From Rhizobium sp. WSM4643 (GTDB lineage: Bacteria > Pseudomonadota > Alphaproteobacteria > Rhizobiales > Rhizobiaceae), in assembly GCF_025152745.1 (NCBI RefSeq), contig NZ_CP104043.1, forward strand, positions 310,001 to 374,000: DNA of 64,000 bases, given 5' to 3'. The notes beneath the pieces are model-generated. The model was not told where the DNA came from, did not search any database, and saw nothing but the letters and a program-made list of their open reading frames with translations. Below are positions 61,198-64,000 of this stretch, in pieces; the first letter of the stretch is position 1, and each line of letters begins with the position of its first letter. The position numbers and the translations under genes were made by a program.

Positions 61198-62805
61198 ATG
61201 CGTGGTTTTGGGTCGCATATTTTGTTTGCCGCGGCACTTGCGGTCGCCTCGCCGGTTTTCGCCAAAGACACTGTGATGATCGAGCTTCGTGGCGGCGACG
61301 GCGCTCGTTCGGTCGGCATCATCTCTTCCAACGAGGAAGTCGAGGCATCCGGGCCGGCGGCGATCACCATCGGTGACGACGGCACCATCTACATCCTCGA
61401 CCAGAACAATGGCCGCGTGCTCGCCATCGATGCCGAACGCTCGCAGGCAGAGCCTGAGATCCTGCCGCTGCCGGAAAATGCTGCGCCCGAGGATCTCGCC
61501 GTCGTCCACAACGAACTCTACCTCTGGTCGGACGGCGTCGTGCCGCTCGAGCGCTCCACCGATGCCGACGGCCGGTCGCAGACGCTGCGCGCCGTCGACG
61601 GCGGCGATGCCGACGACTACACCCGCTCGGTCTTCGCCTCGATGGGCTCGATATCGCCGGGTCCACTGAACAGCATCATCGACGAGATCGGCCGCAGCAC
61701 CAGCCGGCCCGAGGCCCGCCCGCCGGTCATTCAGTATGTGCCGAGCCGCGGGCTCGGCGATATCGTTGCCGAGGTCTCGGCTGTTGCAAACGACAAGGCG
61801 GAAATCCTGCTGCGGCGCAGCAGCTCGGAGGAGAACTTTCTCTCGCTGCAGCTCGCCTCGGAAGGCCGCATCGGCACCGTCGAACTTCTCGACATCGACA
61901 CGACAGGCAGGCCCTATGCGCTGGTCGAGCTCGTACCCGCCGACCGGCCCGAGCGCACCGGCATGCTGGTGGTGCGCTTCACGCCGAATGGGGCGATGGA
62001 CCGGGTCTACGACCTGCCGATCGACCCGGGGACGGTATTCTCCCGGCGCTTCGTGGCGATCGGCCCGCGCGGCGACGTGCTCTATTTGAGATCGCAGGAA
62101 AGCCGGGCGCAGGTGCTGCGGCTCGACGGCCGGGAACCCGGCCGCAAGCTTGCCGCCGCCCTGCCCGCAAAACAATTGGATGCCGGTAAGCCCGGCAAGA
62201 CGCCGAAGGTGGCGATCGTGCCGAAATCGCGCAGCGACGTCATCGAGCGGGCCATCGGCTTCGAGACGCTGAACTGGATGGTGACGCCGACTGCCTACGG
62301 CGGGGATCCGGGGCCTGGCTGCGTCAACATGAACCGGCTGCGCCGTCCGATCTACCTGATCGGCAAGCGCGGGCAGACGGTCAAGGGTGTTCCCTATTGC
62401 TGGGGCTGCAAGACGCCGCTCGAGAATTTCATCGGCGGCGTCGAAAAGGGCCAGACCGCCGGCAATGTCTGCACCAAGAGCGCGCCGCAATCCAACATCC
62501 TCGGCGTCGACTGCTCCGGCTTCGTCAGCGACGCCTGGGGCCTGAAGATGCATGTCTCGACGCGCGCAATCCCCGGGATCACCAGGCGCCTCTCCGATCC
62601 CTGGTCGATGCGGCCGGGCGACGCGCTGAACAAGCCAGGCTCGCATGTGCTGTTGTTCATGCGCTTCACCGACGACCGCAAGGTGGAAGTGATGGAGGCC
62701 TCGCCGAATGCCTGCAAGGGCCGCGTCTGCCGCAATACCTATTCGCTCGGCAGCCTGTTGATGCGCGGCTACCAGCCGGTGCGTTTTAAGGGGCTGGATG
62801 GTTGA
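61198..62805 (+). CDS. secreted beta-propeller protein with NlpC/P60-like C-terminal domain
   Basis: The 535-residue protein has a signal peptide ending at VFAKD. Residues 40-350 show NHL/propeller-like repeats (AAITIGDDGTIYILDQNNGRVLAID, GTVELLDIDTTGRPYALVEL). The C-terminal 150 residues have VDCSGFVSDAWGL and KPGSHVLLFM, the Cys and His environment of NlpC/P60 cell-wall peptidases, plus several extra Cys (CWGCK, VCTKS). It is probably a periplasmic enzyme on peptidoglycan or another amide. The combination of propeller and C40-like domain is unusual. Confidence 0.75.
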   Translation: MRGFGSHILFAAALAVASPVFAKDTVMIELRGGDGARSVGIISSNEEVEASGPAAITIGDDGTIYILDQNNGRVLAIDAERSQAEPEILPLPENAAPEDLAVVHNELYLWSDGVVPLERSTDADGRSQTLRAVDGGDADDYTRSVFASMGSISPGPLNSIIDEIGRSTSRPEARPPVIQYVPSRGLGDIVAEVSAVANDKAEILLRRSSSEENFLSLQLASEGRIGTVELLDIDTTGRPYALVELVPADRPERTGMLVVRFTPNGAMDRVYDLPIDPGTVFSRRFVAIGPRGDVLYLRSQESRAQVLRLDGREPGRKLAAALPAKQLDAGKPGKTPKVAIVPKSRSDVIERAIGFETLNWMVTPTAYGGDPGPGCVNMNRLRRPIYLIGKRGQTVKGVPYCWGCKTPLENFIGGVEKGQTAGNVCTKSAPQSNILGVDCSGFVSDAWGLKMHVSTRAIPGITRRLSDPWSMRPGDALNKPGSHVLLFMRFTDDRKVEVMEASPNACKGRVCRNTYSLGSLLMRGYQPVRFKGLDG

Positions 62806-62822
62806 AGGGCGGGAGGATCGCC

Positions 62823-62968
62823 GGCTGCCCCTCATCCGCCTGCCGGCACCTTCTCCCCGTAAACGGGGCGAAGGGGACACGCCGCAACCTCTCCGTCCCC
62901 ACAGGCCTCTCGTATGGCACGTCCCCTCTCCCCGTTTTACGGGGAGAGGGCTAGGGTGAGGGGCAGCC
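62823..62968. repeat. RIME-like palindromic intergenic element
   Basis: The 146-base element has perfect 12-base inverted ends, GGCTGCCCCTCA (62823-62834) and TGAGGGGCAGCC (62957-62968). Inside are two hairpins, CTTCTCCCCGT...ACGGGGCGAAGG (62851-62875) and CCTCTCCCCGT...ACGGGGAGAGG (62925-62949). The CTCTCCCCGT motif with CTCATCCGCCTGCCGGC is characteristic of rhizobial intergenic mosaic elements. Confidence 0.75.
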
Positions 62969-63068
62969 ATTGGAGCCAACCGGGCAGGCGTGGCTCAAGG
63001 CCCGGATGACGGAGATTGGGGATGCGTTTCCGTCAAGCTCGCCTGGCCTGCGTCCTCCACGCGTCTTT

Positions 63069-64000
63069 TCAGACGCGCGGCGCGGTCGGCGCCAACCGCC
63101 GCTTCGCCATTGCCAAAAGCCCATGTGCCGCGACGCTCTCGGCATAGTCCCGATAGGCGGGATCCCGGCTCAGCATGCGTTCTTCGGCGCGGGCGCGCAT
63201 GACGTAGATAAGACTGACGATCGCCAGCATCCCTGCCCGGGCAAGCCCTTCCGCAAGGCCGCTGGCGATGAAGCTGGGAGCCGCAAACAGCCACCAGGCA
63301 ATGTTCTTCGAGACATAGGCCGGATGTTTGATGAAGCGGTAGGGGCCTGACGTGATGATGCCGCGATGGGTGAGGTTGGAAAATCGCGGCCCGAAGGCAA
63401 CGGTCGCCCAGACATAGATCACGGTGCAGAACAGCGTTGCGACGCTCCAGAGGATGAAGACGGCCGACCCTTCCCGGATCACCGTCTCCCAGCCCGGCCC
63501 GTCGCCATAGGGTACGAAGGCATGCGAGATCGCAGGGAAGAACGGCTCATAACAAATGAGGCAGACGAGCCAGCCGAGTGCTGTTGTCTCCGTTGCCCTG
63601 ACATGCCAGCCGAAAAGCTTGAAGGTGGCGATATAACCGCCGGCGGCAAGCACGGTGTCGAGAAGAAAGGCAAGCCGCAACAGGCCCTCGAACCAGGCGG
63701 CCGAGAGCGGAGGAAATGCCCAGGCCGGTTTGTCGGCAAGATCGGAAAGTGCCGCCATGCCGCCCGAGAACATCAACACGAGAAAGAAGCATTTGATTGC
63801 GAGCAGGCGCAATGCGAACAGCACGTCCTCCTCGCGAAAATCCTGCATCAGCACAACGCGCCCAACCTGATTGAGATAATCGTCGGGCTCTTCGGCGACC
63901 AGATCGGTGACCACAACGTAGAGAATGGTGGCGCCGGCAAGCGCGATGAAGATCGGGATGGTCGTGTGGCCGGCCTCGATAATCCACCGGACCGCCGAGG
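63069..64000 (-). CDS. multi-pass membrane protein with isoprenylcysteine/phospholipid methyltransferase-like domain, start beyond window
   Basis: The frame is open from the stop at 63069 to the right edge, so the start lies outside; a GTG at 63914 is internal. About six to seven membrane segments are visible. The C-terminal part SGPYRFIKHPAYVSKNIAWWLF and RAEERMLSRDPAYRDYAESV is the ICMT/PEMT-like signature (SAM-dependent methyltransfer on membrane substrates, or NnrU-like). Substrate unknown. Confidence 0.75.
   Translation of the reverse strand, partial: SAVRWIIEAGHTTIPIFIALAGATILYVVVTDLVAEEPDDYLNQVGRVVLMQDFREEDVLFALRLLAIKCFFLVLMFSGGMAALSDLADKPAWAFPPLSAAWFEGLLRLAFLLDTVLAAGGYIATFKLFGWHVRATETTALGWLVCLICYEPFFPAISHAFVPYGDGPGWETVIREGSAVFILWSVATLFCTVIYVWATVAFGPRFSNLTHRGIITSGPYRFIKHPAYVSKNIAWWLFAAPSFIASGLAEGLARAGMLAIVSLIYVMRARAEERMLSRDPAYRDYAESVAAHGLLAMAKRRLAPTAPRV

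Noticed and set aside
61042..62979. 645-codon minus-strand frame
   Set aside because: It runs antisense through the signal-peptide propeller gene and both flanking repeats, which real genes here do not do.
1..64000. tRNA genes, rRNA genes, CRISPR arrays, insertion sequences, phage attachment sites
   Set aside because: I looked for cloverleaf ends, regular spaced repeats, transposase motifs and integrase genes and saw none that hold up by eye.

Overview
The window looks like a piece of a Rhizobium replicon of the R. leguminosarum/R. etli type. The DNA is GC-rich with dense short operons. It carries alphaproteobacterial families (DUF1127, DUF982, a DUF6481-like protein), an alpha-r14-type anti-Shine-Dalgarno small RNA and several intergenic palindromic repeats that I recognise from rhizobia. 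minCDE is present; in rhizobia these genes usually sit on a large secondary replicon, so a chromid is more likely than the main chromosome. I saw no tRNA, rRNA, IS element or CRISPR array.

Layout. 0-2.9 kb: kduD/kduI (uronate catabolism), the small RNA, a DUF1127 peptide and a DnaQ-like exonuclease. 2.9-4.9 kb: a two-component system that reads into the exonuclease gene. 5.2-9.2 kb: a haloalkane dehalogenase and a divergent MarR regulator sharing two palindromic operators, then an amine oxidase and an aldo/keto reductase. 9.3-13.7 kb: an APC-type permease divergent from a TMAO demethylase gene (tdm). 13.8-18 kb: cspA, two small charged proteins, minCDE and a PAS sensor protein. 18.1-35.7 kb: a methylated-amine island. 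35.8-48 kb: a divergent Tad/Flp-like pilus or secretion locus with two FHA-domain proteins and no recognisable secretin. 49.8-59.6 kb: a five-gene operon of OmpA/DUF4384 protein, caspase-like protein, trypsin-caspase fusion, serpin and membrane pseudokinase. 59.8-64 kb: hypothetical proteins, a propeller plus NlpC/P60-like protein, repeats and the start-truncated gene of a methyltransferase-like membrane protein.

The amine genes form an apparently complete route: trimethylamine to TMAO (tmm), TMAO to dimethylamine plus formaldehyde (tdm), dimethylamine to methylamine (dmmDABC), then methylamine through gamma-glutamylmethylamide and N-methylglutamate (gmaS, mgsABC, mgdABCD) back to glutamate. 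purU and the folate-binding GcvT-like proteins would handle the one-carbon units. A cupin-XRE regulator and a GlxA-type AraC regulator sit between the two halves.

The strongest candidate for an undescribed system is the 49.8-59.6 kb operon. A trypsin-like protease with the Arg/Lys-specificity Asp lies next to a secreted serpin whose reactive loop aligns with an Arg-Ser scissile bond, so a protease and its own inhibitor appear to be encoded together. One caspase-like domain has lost its catalytic His, a second keeps the His/Cys pair, and the kinase domain has lost both catalytic Asp residues. Three of the five proteins share DUF4384. The nearby Tad-like locus encodes FHA domains, which raises the possibility of a kinase-FHA link between the two loci; that link is inference.
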